DNA from: Glycomyces amatae
Lineage (GTDB): Bacteria > Actinomycetota > Actinomycetes > Mycobacteriales > Micromonosporaceae
Length of the DNA stretch: 64,000 nt
Reading direction: 5' to 3'
Assembly (NCBI RefSeq): GCF_020991375.1
Contig: NZ_JAJLQZ010000006.1
Span: forward strand, 124,001-188,000
A program made the position numbers and the translations under genes. The notes under the pieces were generated by a model. That model saw nothing but the letters and a program-made list of their open reading frames with translations, had not been told where the DNA came from and made no database searches. Each line of letters begins with the position of its first letter. Positions within the stretch are counted from its first letter, which is position 1. This document shows positions 18,401-25,021 of this stretch, piece after piece.

Positions 18401-19955
18401 TGTTGCTATAAGGAAGGATGCGATCTGCGGCTTCGACGTACGCGGAAATAATGGATTCTCGCGAGGTTGCATTCACCCAGCACAGCAGTTGAAGAGCACC
18501 CTGTCTCCATGCTAGGTTTGCATATCGAATTGCAATCTGCGTCTTTCCGACCCCGCCCATTCCCGAAAGGATGCTGATATGATCATTCTCGAGGGCAGAA
18601 GCGAGATCGCGATAGCTCGCTGGTTCGATGAAGTCAATCGTTGCGGAGGGAACCGAACCGATAATCATTCGAGAGTCAAAATGCGGCATTCGAACAGCGT
18701 TCGGTTCTCCATCATCGCTTGCTGCCCGCCAACTGTCAGCGGCGCCAAAAAGCCAAGAATCTGCGAGGACCTCGGGGTTTGGCCAAATTGTCACTGTTAC
18801 GAAGCCTTGCTTGACGGTTACAGTAGGGGGCTTAGCTCGATTGCTCTTGCAATCGGACACAGCTGACGGAATTCCGCTTCCTTCGCCCTCTACAAACCGT
18901 GCCATCGCGAGCGTGTTCGCCAGTCGCATATTCCGTCGAATGGAGTGCCCTTCCAACTCGCCGAGACTTACGACAGCGTTTTCCTTGAGTTCCTGGCCAA
19001 TCCATTGACCGGGACTAGAAATCTCGATCCGATCATCGAACACTCGCACATGGCAGGCCATCTCGGACTGCGTGTAATCACGGTGCACGGCGGCATTTGC
19101 GATGATCTCCCTGACAGCGATCATCGGGTACCCGTAGGTAATCCCCGCTGTTGCTTGGTCGGCTCGCGGAGCTTCGCTATGCGACGTGTGTTGTTCGACG
19201 AAGGTTCGAGCTTCGGAGATTTGAGTGGGCAACGTGCCAGCGAGTACCACCGACTCCCGCGGGGCTGAGCGGTCAGTTCCGCGGTAGCGAACACATTGGA
19301 TGGAGGCTGCCGGAAATTCTACGGCGAGCGTCTTCCCGAACATGAGTACGCCCGCTCGGGTGAGTCTGCCCTCATCACACAACGACGCGTGCTGAAGGAA
19401 CTCTAGGTCTGTCATAGATGCGGGGAACCGTATGGCAGCGTCAGGTCGGAGAAGTTCACGAAACTCTCTGAGAGTGGCAGCGTCGAATGTGTGGACGTCG
19501 GTGTGCTGGTCCAGGAAGCCACGGTCAGAGCTTTGCGCTGCAGCCGGTGCTGGTTGCGGTTGGTCTGGCGGAAACGCTACCTTTAGAGCGTCTTTGAGTT
19601 CGTTAATGGCCTGGGTGGGGTTCTGCACGTAGTCGGCGATTTTTGTTTCCAAGGCGAAGCCCGAGAGATCAGCCTCCTCCTCCATCTTCACAACGAAGAC
19701 GTTGCGGGCCAGCCCACGCGCGGAGTCGACGATGAGTCTCGGCATACCAGTGCCGGCTGCCTTGATCGTCCCGCAGACCACCACTGGTACTCCTTTCCGC
19801 AACCCGCGGCGGGCCTGCTCCAGCATGGACTCGCCGACGAGGAGGGTTCCGGCGTGGCTGACGGCATACCCTGCATCACGAAGAGGGAGGGCCAGCTCTT
19901 CGGCCAGCTTCTCCTCGCCCTTGGCGGCACAGATATACAGGGGCTGCCTAGACAT
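15444..19955 (-). CDS. Giant STAND defence protein: TIR-like, RecG-ATPase-like, NB-ARC, TPR, pentapeptide repeats
   Basis: This 1503-residue protein has five regions. (1) Residues 1-128 are TIR-like (PLYICAAKGEEKLAEEL, VPVVVCGTIKAAGTG). (2) About 150-400 match the region following AlbA_2/Schlafen domains, ending in a RecG-like HATPase_c_4 module (IREIIANAAVHRDYTQ, DRIEISSPG). (3) About 440-800 are NB-ARC: Walker A GMGGVGKT near 465, Walker B WLIVLDDL, sensor IITTRR, and GYLPLALA. (4) About 890-1160 are 42-residue TPRs with the LGPDHPDTLSTR motif. (5) About 1280-1440 are pentapeptide-type repeats (ADFGDATF, ANFGDAIF). It is probably a cytoplasmic NLR-type sensor that oligomerises on ligand binding and activates its N-terminus or its partner. 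G+C is clearly below the flanks. It starts 3 bases after the TIR gene. The combination is not one I know as a named system. Confidence 0.88.
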   Translation of the reverse strand: MSRQPLYICAAKGEEKLAEELALPLRDAGYAVSHAGTLLVGESMLEQARRGLRKGVPVVVCGTIKAAGTGMPRLIVDSARGLARNVFVVKMEEEADLSGFALETKIADYVQNPTQAINELKDALKVAFPPDQPQPAPAAAQSSDRGFLDQHTDVHTFDAATLREFRELLRPDAAIRFPASMTDLEFLQHASLCDEGRLTRAGVLMFGKTLAVEFPAASIQCVRYRGTDRSAPRESVVLAGTLPTQISEARTFVEQHTSHSEAPRADQATAGITYGYPMIAVREIIANAAVHRDYTQSEMACHVRVFDDRIEISSPGQWIGQELKENAVVSLGELEGHSIRRNMRLANTLAMARFVEGEGSGIPSAVSDCKSNRAKPPTVTVKQGFVTVTIWPNPEVLADSWLFGAADSWRAASDDGEPNAVRMPHFDSRMIIGSVPSATIDFIEPASYRDLASALENDHISILSGMGGVGKTQIAIRYANLAWRQGALQLLCWVNATSRESIISAYVEAADRILPYSNKDPEERAYEFLAWLAQPQSPKWLIVLDDLVNPSDIARLWPPNTSKGRSIITTRRRDASLVSHARSFLHIDVLTPQQAGTYLVHRLGGDKITLAESTDLANELGYLPLALAQAASYIKDHPGMTIALYRSMLADESTKLSELRPEVLPDDQLVSLGAVWMMSADLAADRHLGILPLRILQFISFLSPSGIPAELFRTDAASDFLTGDVSRNENAALLNRKNILEALSRLHRLSLLNYDGETIQIHVLTQRGIRDSLSLEEINAISSAAADALIELWSTEPLNASESVLRDNSNYLYAYASGGLIIESVHPLLFKIGNSLGYSGHVPQAISFFERLHDILIDRFGNNHTESLHVLRELASWQGASGAVNLALDGLSKVFQGQCQILGANNSETLQTRIRLANWRGKAGDVLGAVSEFGALFQDLQLTLGSAHPYSLEARSSLAKWRAEAGDLMGASRDFVEVLTDMLRVLGPDHPNTLQTRANLAYWRGEAGDATGAMAGYAATLDDLERVMGPDHPYSLIARNNLAHWRGAAGDARGALNATESLLHDALRVLGPDHPDTLSTRSNLASWRGEAGDATGATTELASLLQDQLRVLGPDHPDTLSTRSNLAQWKDRASSDTATAEGDALQSQIADAHIHAVKQLGSDSPGVRIAGLHNLESIGNQHANLSQIVLDEICAYLRIPSISAAPATNSPHFSSQVEPMGLPLPDEYNNGAEREVRLVAQEILQRHLNPELGEDLYWPHSRLNLRGAQLEQIDFSSCRIIDADFMGAIFNGGADFGDATFSTSANFGDAIFNGGADFGDATFSTSANFGDAIFNGGADFGDATFNGAAYFEGVIFNGAVYFMAATFTGLAYFGGATFNSLASYEGATFTDGVYYRSTAFNAAVSFENATFTDGVYYRSTAFNAAVSFENATFNDDAVFSSARFHSRIIGANTSWFGLLEGQDALLIMDAELNLPQGWRLEPSPTEAGLGKLTRVPEIKSEPI
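15661..15792 (-). repeat. Two perfect 66-base tandem repeats inside the pentapeptide region
   Basis: Bases 15661-15726 and 15727-15792 are identical. Each unit encodes 22 residues, two 11-residue turns of the repeat fold, so the frame is kept. Identical DNA points to a very recent duplication or gene conversion. Confidence 0.95.
15925..16094 (-). repeat. About 2.6 copies of a second 66-base tandem repeat
   Basis: Units start at 15925, 15991 and 16057. Each full unit encodes 22 residues covering ADFGDATFSTS and ANFGDAIFNGG. The copies are identical to the base as far as they run, again in frame. Confidence 0.95.
16576..16757 (-). repeat. Duplicated TPR coding segment, 126-base period
   Basis: The 56-base segments 16576-16631 and 16702-16757 are identical and lie 126 bases apart, exactly one 42-residue TPR. 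Neighbouring TPRs are diverged, so this pair was homogenised recently. Confidence 0.9.
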
Positions 19956-19958
19956 GTG

Positions 19959-20645
19959 CTACCGCATCGCGGCCAAAAGTTGATTGACCCCGTGATCCCA
20001 GTCATTCGCAAGGTCGGCGTACAGGAGATCGGCTAGAATCTCCGGGACCTGTCCACCGGGAAGCATTGCGGGCAGCAGCCGAACAGAGCGACCTTCGAGT
20101 TGCCGTGCCAGGGTTGACATCCACTCGCGCCCCATCCAAGGCGATGAGACACCCTCGGCCGAGTAGCAGACCACTACATATTCGACGGACGCCAGCCCGT
20201 CGTTGATACGCTCTACGATCGAGTCGCCGATGTTGATCTCCCAGGCATCCAACCAAGTTGGTATGCCACGAGCTTCGAAATCCTCCGCGAGTGTTCGAGC
20301 GGTGACTGCATCTGAAGCGCGATGGCTGACAAATACGCGGGCCCGCGATTTCCGCACCTCCGGCTGCGACAGCACCACTTGTGCTGCATGAAGAACTTCG
20401 GCATCATCAGCCAGCCCGGCGGCGTCGAAGGCGCGAACGACTTCGGGATCAAGGGCGCTCGTCTCAGCCATTTCGATGCTGGGGTGCTCCTTCCACTGCC
20501 TTGCCTCGAACCGGGAACGAACCAAAGCTTTGAGGCCCTCGTACGCATCCTGCACTGCCTTGCTTGCTGTTGAGGCAGTTCCGGCAGAGGCGCCGGCCAG
20601 AAGAGCGGCCAATATCATTTCAGAACCCGACAAAGTGGTAACCAT
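19959..20645 (-). CDS. TIR-domain protein partnered with the STAND gene
   Basis: From the ATG at 20645 the protein has 228 residues; the open frame continues upstream but without family support, and MILAALL at 20618 is an alternative start. Residues about 1-100 are a helical N-terminal region (TASKAVQDAYEGLKALVRSR). Residues 102-228 form a TIR domain: RARVFVSHRASD, GIPTWLDAWEINIGDSI, VEYVVVCYSAEGVSSPWM and RLLPAMLPG. Glu136 in DAWEI lies at the position of the catalytic glutamate of NAD-cleaving TIRs. NAD depletion leading to abortive infection is the likely action. It is the first gene of a two-gene unit, stopping 3 bases before the STAND start, which suggests the STAND protein senses and this TIR executes. 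Confidence 0.85.
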   Translation of the reverse strand: MVTTLSGSEMILAALLAGASAGTASTASKAVQDAYEGLKALVRSRFEARQWKEHPSIEMAETSALDPEVVRAFDAAGLADDAEVLHAAQVVLSQPEVRKSRARVFVSHRASDAVTARTLAEDFEARGIPTWLDAWEINIGDSIVERINDGLASVEYVVVCYSAEGVSSPWMGREWMSTLARQLEGRSVRLLPAMLPGGQVPEILADLLYADLANDWDHGVNQLLAAMR

Positions 20646-20988
20646 CCTAAAATGGAAATAAGGGGCAATTAGGGAATTTGATGTGGTTGGGTCAGCTCTG
20701 CTATGAGACATGGACAGTGTACCGGTTGCGATGCGTATGGACGGGTCGGCCGTTCCGGCGATAAATTCAGCCCCAGCACGTGCTCCGAGAAAGGGGTGCG
20801 ATGGGTGTGGTCCGGTCGGTAGGCCGAGCCGGGGCGAGGCCGACGCTCGCGAAGGCGGTAAGCGAGGTCGTCGCGGCGATTGGGTGGGCCGGGCGCTTCC
20901 TGCCCACTCAAGATTCTCGCTAACATGAGGTGAGCCGAGAACGGGCCGGTTAAAACCAGTTTGCCGAGTATCTTGAACGGCGCTGACC

Positions 20989-21006
20989 TGTTGGTATCCC
21001 GCCCGA
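20989..21006 (+). repeat. 18-base direct repeat, right copy
   Basis: Identical in sequence and orientation to 15402-15419. On the minus strand the sequence just before it reads GTCGCAGGTTCGAGCC, like a tRNA T-arm, but the arm pairs imperfectly. Confidence 0.75.
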
Positions 21007-21206
21007 AGGCTCGAACCTGCGACAGGCCGACGGGCGACCACCGTCCGCCGCAACGCCCAACAGCAAAAGCTTGCGATGTTCCTGGAGTCATGGATGTTGC
21101 AAGCAGATTCTCGTATCTGTCCACATTAACACCCCTTCTCCCTCATCCACAGCCCATCCATGGACAGCCGCATTTGGCCGCATTCAGCCGCCATCGGTCG
21201 CACGAC

Positions 21207-21243
21207 GAAAAAGGCCTCTGACCGGTGATTAGGCCGGTCAGAG
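21207..21243 (-). terminator. Intrinsic terminator downstream of the tRNA-Lys
   Basis: On the minus strand CTCTGACCGG and CCGGTCAGAG (21243-21234 and 21225-21216) pair perfectly over 10 bases with an 8-base loop, followed by GCCTTTTTCG. The U-run fixes the direction as minus, toward the accessory region. Confidence 0.88.
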
Positions 21244-21287
21244 TTCATTTTCACAGCTTGTTAGGGGCTGATTTCCGCGGGAGTAAG

Positions 21288-21339
21288 CCTCAACCTACGG
21301 ATTAAAAGTCCGCAGCTCTGCCAATTGAGCTATAGACCC
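21288..21339 (-). tRNA. tRNA-Lys(UUU), 5' part intact but 3' part not canonical
   Basis: The minus strand from 21339 reads GGGTCTATAGCTCAATTGG, a regular acceptor strand, D stem (GCTC/GAGC) and D loop. An anticodon stem GCGGA/TCCGT encloses loop CTTTTAA with anticodon UUU at 21306-21304. Beyond about 21288 the expected T arm with TTCRA and a 3' strand TAGACCC are absent. Either the 3' half was replaced when an element integrated and failed to restore the gene, or this is a fragment carried in an attachment site. A terminator follows about 50 bases later. It marks the accessory/core boundary. Confidence 0.6.
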
Positions 21340-21786
21340 ACCGGGGACCTTACCGCATCGGACCTGGGGACGACGCGAGTGGCGGGGCCCGGATGGCCTG
21401 CGGCACTCGGATTGTCACAGGCTCGAGAGATGATGGGAACCGGACCGCTCGGCCGGGCGCCGAAGCCGTGACGCGCACCGGGCCGTCTGAGGCCGGACTC
21501 CACCGCCGGGCCGGTGGCGGTGGAGCCTGCGGCGGGCGGTGTGGGCTCGGCACCGCCGCTGGTGGACGGCGCGGCGGCAGTCGCGGAGCACCGCCGCCGC
21601 GCCTATTCGGTCCCGCGTCACACGCAGCCCTCGGTGGGGTCGGGCCCGCTCCCGCTGAGATCGAACATATGTACTATAAACCATCGAGTCAAGCCCGTAC
21701 ACCCCTGGTCGGGTGATACCGCAAGGACTCTCGGAACAGGGCGCGCCGCCCGGCACGGCCCTTCCGGATGCGGGCGGACGAGCAGG
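21340..21786. other. Gene-free stretch between tRNA and yaaA
   Basis: About 450 bases with no supported gene, RNA or clear hairpin. Base composition is that of the core chromosome. Confidence 0.5.
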
Positions 21787-21801
21787 TAGACTCGCCTGCT
21801 G
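21787..21801 (+). promoter_or_regulatory. -10 element TAGACT of yaaA, near-leaderless
   Basis: TAGACT occupies 21787-21792, eight bases before the GTG start, so transcription would begin at or within two bases of the start codon. Confidence 0.6.
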
Positions 21802-22544
21802 TGCTCATATTGCTGCCGCCGTCAGAAGGGAAGGCCGGTCAAGGCGACGGTCCTCCCCTCGACCTTGGGCGACTCTCCTCACCGGCGCTGAACCCCGTCC
21901 GCGAACTCCTCGTCGACCGCCTGGTGGAACTGTGCGCCGATGAGGAGACCGCCGCGAAGGCGCTGAAACTGCCTGGCACCCAACGGCATTACGTCCAGGC
22001 GAACCGGGCGCTGCGCACCGCCCCCACCCTCGCCGCCTGGGAGCTGTACAACGGCGTCCTCTACGAGCGGCTCGGCCTCGGGGACCTCCCCGACGGCGAG
22101 CAGGTCCTCATCGCCTCCCCGCTGTGGGGGCTCCTGCGCCCCTCCGACCGCATCCCGCCCTACCGGATGCCGATGAGCGCGAAGCTCCCCGGCACCGAGG
22201 GCCTCGCGAAGCTGTGGCGCCCGGCCGTCGCCGAAGTCCTCGGCGCCCGCGACGAACTCATCGTGGACCTCCGCTCGGGCGCGTACGCCCAGGTGTGGGG
22301 CCCGAAAGACCGCGGCGTCTCCGTCCGCGTGTTCAAAGAGGACGCCGACGGCAAGCGCAGCGTCGTCACCCACATGGCCAAGGCCACCCGCGGCGAGGTC
22401 GCCCGCGCGCTCCTCGCCGGCGGCGCCCGCCCCGAGTCGGCCGCCGACCTCGGCGACTTCCTCGCGGCGCAGGGCTGGAAGGTCGAGCTCAGCGAACCGG
22501 CGACGCGCTCGAAGCCGTGGCTCCTCGACATCGTGAACGCATAA
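21801..22544 (+). CDS. yaaA: YaaA family peroxide-stress protein
   Basis: The GTG at 21801 gives a 247-residue protein beginning VLILLPPSEGKAGQGDG, the family's standard opening; an upstream in-frame ATG at 21768 adds residues without family support. Conserved YaaA features are SPLWGLLRPSDRIPPYRMPM near residue 115 and LIVDLRSGAYAQ near 150. In E. coli YaaA lowers free iron and limits oxidative DNA damage; the same role is assumed here. It is a single gene, first on the core side of the tRNA. Confidence 0.9.
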   Translation: MLILLPPSEGKAGQGDGPPLDLGRLSSPALNPVRELLVDRLVELCADEETAAKALKLPGTQRHYVQANRALRTAPTLAAWELYNGVLYERLGLGDLPDGEQVLIASPLWGLLRPSDRIPPYRMPMSAKLPGTEGLAKLWRPAVAEVLGARDELIVDLRSGAYAQVWGPKDRGVSVRVFKEDADGKRSVVTHMAKATRGEVARALLAGGARPESAADLGDFLAAQGWKVELSEPATRSKPWLLDIVNA

Positions 22545-22709
22545 GCTACCCACGCGTTTCGCGCAGAGGCCCCCTGGCCTACATGATGCGTCGGGGAATC
22601 TGAAGCCGAGCTGAACGGCGTTCGCCGAGGGCGTGATCACGACGAACGGCGGGGCGGCCCGGGCTTTCGCCCCGGGCCGCCCCGCCGTCGCTCGGCCGGC
22701 GGCGCCGGC

Positions 22710-23207
22710 TCAGTGGTTCGAGTGGTAACCGGAGGCCTTGGCGCGCTCGAAGGAGCGGCGCACCTCCTCCTCCGCCTCGGCCCGACCGGTCCAGGTCGCG
22801 CCCTCGACGCTCTTGCCGGGCTCCAGGTCCTTGTAGACCGTGAAGAAGTGCTGGATCTCCAGGCGGTCGAACTCGGGGACGTCGGCGATGTCCTTGAAAC
22901 GGTCCTTGCGCGGGTCCTCGGCCGGGACGCACAGCACCTTGTCGTCCACGCCCTTCTCGTCGCGCATCCGGAACATGCCGATCGCGCGGGCCCGGATCAC
23001 GCAGCCGGGGAACGTGGGCTCCACGAGCACCAGCGCATCCAGCGGGTCGCCGTCCTGGCCCAGCGTGTCGTCGATGAAGCCGTAGTCGGCCGGATACACC
23101 GTCGCCGTGAACAGGGTCCGGTCCAGCCGGATGCGTCCGGTCTCGTGATCGATCTCGTACTTGTTGGCGCTCCCCTTGGGGATCTCCACGGTCACGTCGA
23201 ACTCCAT
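22710..23207 (-). CDS. ppa: Inorganic pyrophosphatase, family I
   Basis: This 165-residue cytoplasmic enzyme hydrolyses pyrophosphate to phosphate and pulls biosynthetic reactions forward. It opens [18 protein letters not shown] and has the active-site segment [11 protein letters not shown] near residue 53 and VPAEDPR near residue 100, with metal-binding aspartates. GGAGGTCGG precedes the ATG. Its length is normal for bacterial hexameric PPases. It is divergent from dacB with 55 bases between starts, so the two promoters overlap. Confidence 0.97.
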   Translation of the reverse strand: MEFDVTVEIPKGSANKYEIDHETGRIRLDRTLFTATVYPADYGFIDDTLGQDGDPLDALVLVEPTFPGCVIRARAIGMFRMRDEKGVDDKVLCVPAEDPRKDRFKDIADVPEFDRLEIQHFFTVYKDLEPGKSVEGATWTGRAEAEEEVRRSFERAKASGYHSNH

Positions 23208-23250
23208 CGGCCGACCTCCTCCAGGCTCGAATGCAGTGCTCTTGATGGCC

Positions 23251-23263
23251 TAGTCTCTGTGCA
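23251..23263 (+). promoter_or_regulatory. -10 element TAGTCT of dacB, leaderless
   Basis: TAGTCT at 23251-23256 ends six bases before the ATG at 23263, placing the transcription start on the A of the start codon. Confidence 0.7.
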
Positions 23264-24723
23264 TGTCCCTCAGTGACAACGCCGACCCCAAGGTCGCGAG
23301 TAGTGCGCCACACGCCGGACCCGCCGCGACCGTCCCCCCGAAGCCCGCGCAGCCGGGCCGGGCGCGCCGCCGCCGGGCCCTCACCGGCGTCCTCGCGGGC
23401 CTCGCCGTCGTGGTCACCGTAGCCGCCGCAGGGGGCCTGGTGTGGCAGTTCGCGGCCGTCGCCAACCCGGCGACCGGCACGTTCACGCCCCCCGAGGCCT
23501 ACCCCCCGGCCGACCCCGCACCGGTCCTGGCCTCCTCGGACACCGACGCGCCGGTCCCCGACCTCGCCTCGGTCCTGCCCGCGCTGCTCGACGACGACCG
23601 GCTCAACGGCAGCGCCTCGGCGTCCTTCGCCGACGCCCTGACCGGCGAGGTCCTCTTCGAGCAGGAGGGCACCACACCGCTCGCCCCGGCGTCCTCCATG
23701 AAAGTGGTCACGGCCGTGGCCGCGCTCCAGAACCTCGGCGCGGAGTACCGCATCCCGACCACGGTGGTCGAGGGGCCGACCGAGGACAGCGTGGTGCTCG
23801 TGGCCGGCGGCGACCCGACGCTGACCATCGACGGCGAGGGCTACTACACCGACTACGCCGCGGGCGCGAGCCTCGCGGAACTCGCCGGCCTGGTGCTGGA
23901 GGCGCGCGGCGGCACGGTCCCGACCACCGTCTACCTGGACACGAGCGTGTTCACCGACACCGTCAACGCCGCGGGCGTGACGATGAGCGAGCTGTACACC
24001 TCGACGGCGCCGATGGCCCCGATCATGGTCGACGGCGGCCGCACGGACAACACCCTGAAATACTCCCCCCACCACACCGACCCCGCGCTGGTCGCCGCCC
24101 AGGAGTTCGCCGAGGTCCTCGGCGCGTCCCAGGTCGAGGCCGGCACCGCCCCGGAGGGCGCGGCCGAGCTGGCCGCGGTGTACTCGGCACCGCTGGCGGC
24201 CCTGGTGGACTCGTTCATCCTCACCTCGGACAACCTGCTGTCCGACGCGGTGGCGCTCCAGACCGCGCTGGTGGTCGGCGGCGAGATGACCTGGGCGGCC
24301 ATGGCCGCCGCGCACCAGTCGACCCTCCAGGACCTGGGCGTGGACACGGCCGGGCTGGTCTTCCACGACGGCTCGGGCCTGTCGCCGACCGACCGCATGA
24401 CCGCGAACGCGTTCACGCAGCTGCTGCTGGGCGCGGTGGGCTCGCAGGCCTCGTCGGTGTTCGAGTCGCTGCCGGTGGCCGGGTACTCGGGGACCCTGTG
24501 GGACCGGTTCGAGACCGCCGATGACGGCAAGGGCATCGTGCGCGCCAAGACCGGCACGCTCACCGAGCCCTCCGGCGTCATCTCGCTGACCGGTACCTTG
24601 ACCACCGCGGACGGCAGGCAGGTCATCTTCTCGCTCATCAGCAACGGGCACACGAGCGGCGAGAACGCGGTCGAGACGGCGATGGACGAGATCACGGCGG
24701 CCGTCGCCACGTGCGGCTGCTGA
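23263..24723 (+). CDS. dacB: D-alanyl-D-alanine carboxypeptidase/endopeptidase, PBP4 class (S13)
   Basis: The 486-residue protein has a cytoplasmic basic N-terminus and one membrane segment (about residues 40-62, LTGVLAGLAVVVTVAAAGGLVW). A proline-rich linker leads to an S13 penicillin-binding domain with the three active-site motifs in order: SSMK near residue 145 (nucleophile serine), SDN in ILTSDNLLSD near 325, and KTG in RAKTGTL near 428. It trims peptidoglycan stem peptides outside the membrane. The PBP4-type insert between the first two motifs is present. The pairing with ppa and tilS nearby is common in actinobacteria. Confidence 0.95.
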   Translation: MSLSDNADPKVASSAPHAGPAATVPPKPAQPGRARRRRALTGVLAGLAVVVTVAAAGGLVWQFAAVANPATGTFTPPEAYPPADPAPVLASSDTDAPVPDLASVLPALLDDDRLNGSASASFADALTGEVLFEQEGTTPLAPASSMKVVTAVAALQNLGAEYRIPTTVVEGPTEDSVVLVAGGDPTLTIDGEGYYTDYAAGASLAELAGLVLEARGGTVPTTVYLDTSVFTDTVNAAGVTMSELYTSTAPMAPIMVDGGRTDNTLKYSPHHTDPALVAAQEFAEVLGASQVEAGTAPEGAAELAAVYSAPLAALVDSFILTSDNLLSDAVALQTALVVGGEMTWAAMAAAHQSTLQDLGVDTAGLVFHDGSGLSPTDRMTANAFTQLLLGAVGSQASSVFESLPVAGYSGTLWDRFETADDGKGIVRAKTGTLTEPSGVISLTGTLTTADGRQVIFSLISNGHTSGENAVETAMDEITAAVATCGC

Positions 24724-24737
24724 TCCGCGGAACTGGG

Positions 24738-24772
24738 GCCCCTCCCCTCCCCTCCCCCCGCCCCTCCCACCC
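24738..24772 (-). other. Potential G-quadruplex on the minus strand after dacB
   Basis: The plus strand is a run of C-tracts (CCCCTCCCCTCCCCTCCCCC type) just after the dacB stop. The minus strand therefore has more than four G-runs of three to six bases with one- to two-base loops. Confidence 0.6.
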
Positions 24773-24972
24773 GTGGTCGTTGCCGGTGCTGACGGTCGCT
24801 CGGCTGCGGCGCGGGGCGCCGGGCCTGCGGGGGCGGTTTCATCGTGTCGTGGCCGGTCTCCTCTCTGCTTCGCTCTGCTCCTGTCGGGGATCCGCTCGGG
24901 ATTTCGCGATGGGGCAATGGTGGCGCGGCGAACCTGAATGCAGGCTTAAGGCGCCTGAAGACGGCTTCAGGA

Positions 24973-25012
24973 ATGCGGCGGGCCCCGGGCGTCCGCCCGG
25001 GGCCCGCCGCAT
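24973..25012. terminator. Bidirectional terminator between dacB and the amylase gene
   Basis: Arms 24973-24991 and 24994-25012 are perfectly complementary over 19 bases, with a 2-base centre (in practice a 17-pair stem with a 6-base loop). It lies between convergent genes. There is no long U-run, which is common for terminators in high-G+C actinobacteria. Confidence 0.8.
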
Positions 25013-25021
25013 CCGCACTGG

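Larger units (their letters stand above)
20646..21287. other. Gene-free end of the accessory region
   Basis: About 640 bases carry no credible gene. They contain the right copy of the 18-base direct repeat and a strong minus-strand terminator. No integrase or excisionase gene is visible, although this is where one would be expected next to a tRNA attachment site. Confidence 0.6.

Noticed and set aside
20989..21030. Second tRNA 3' end on the minus strand (GGTTCGAGCC)
   Set aside because: The T stem has a mismatch and the following acceptor strand does not match the tRNA-Lys 5' strand or any full tRNA.
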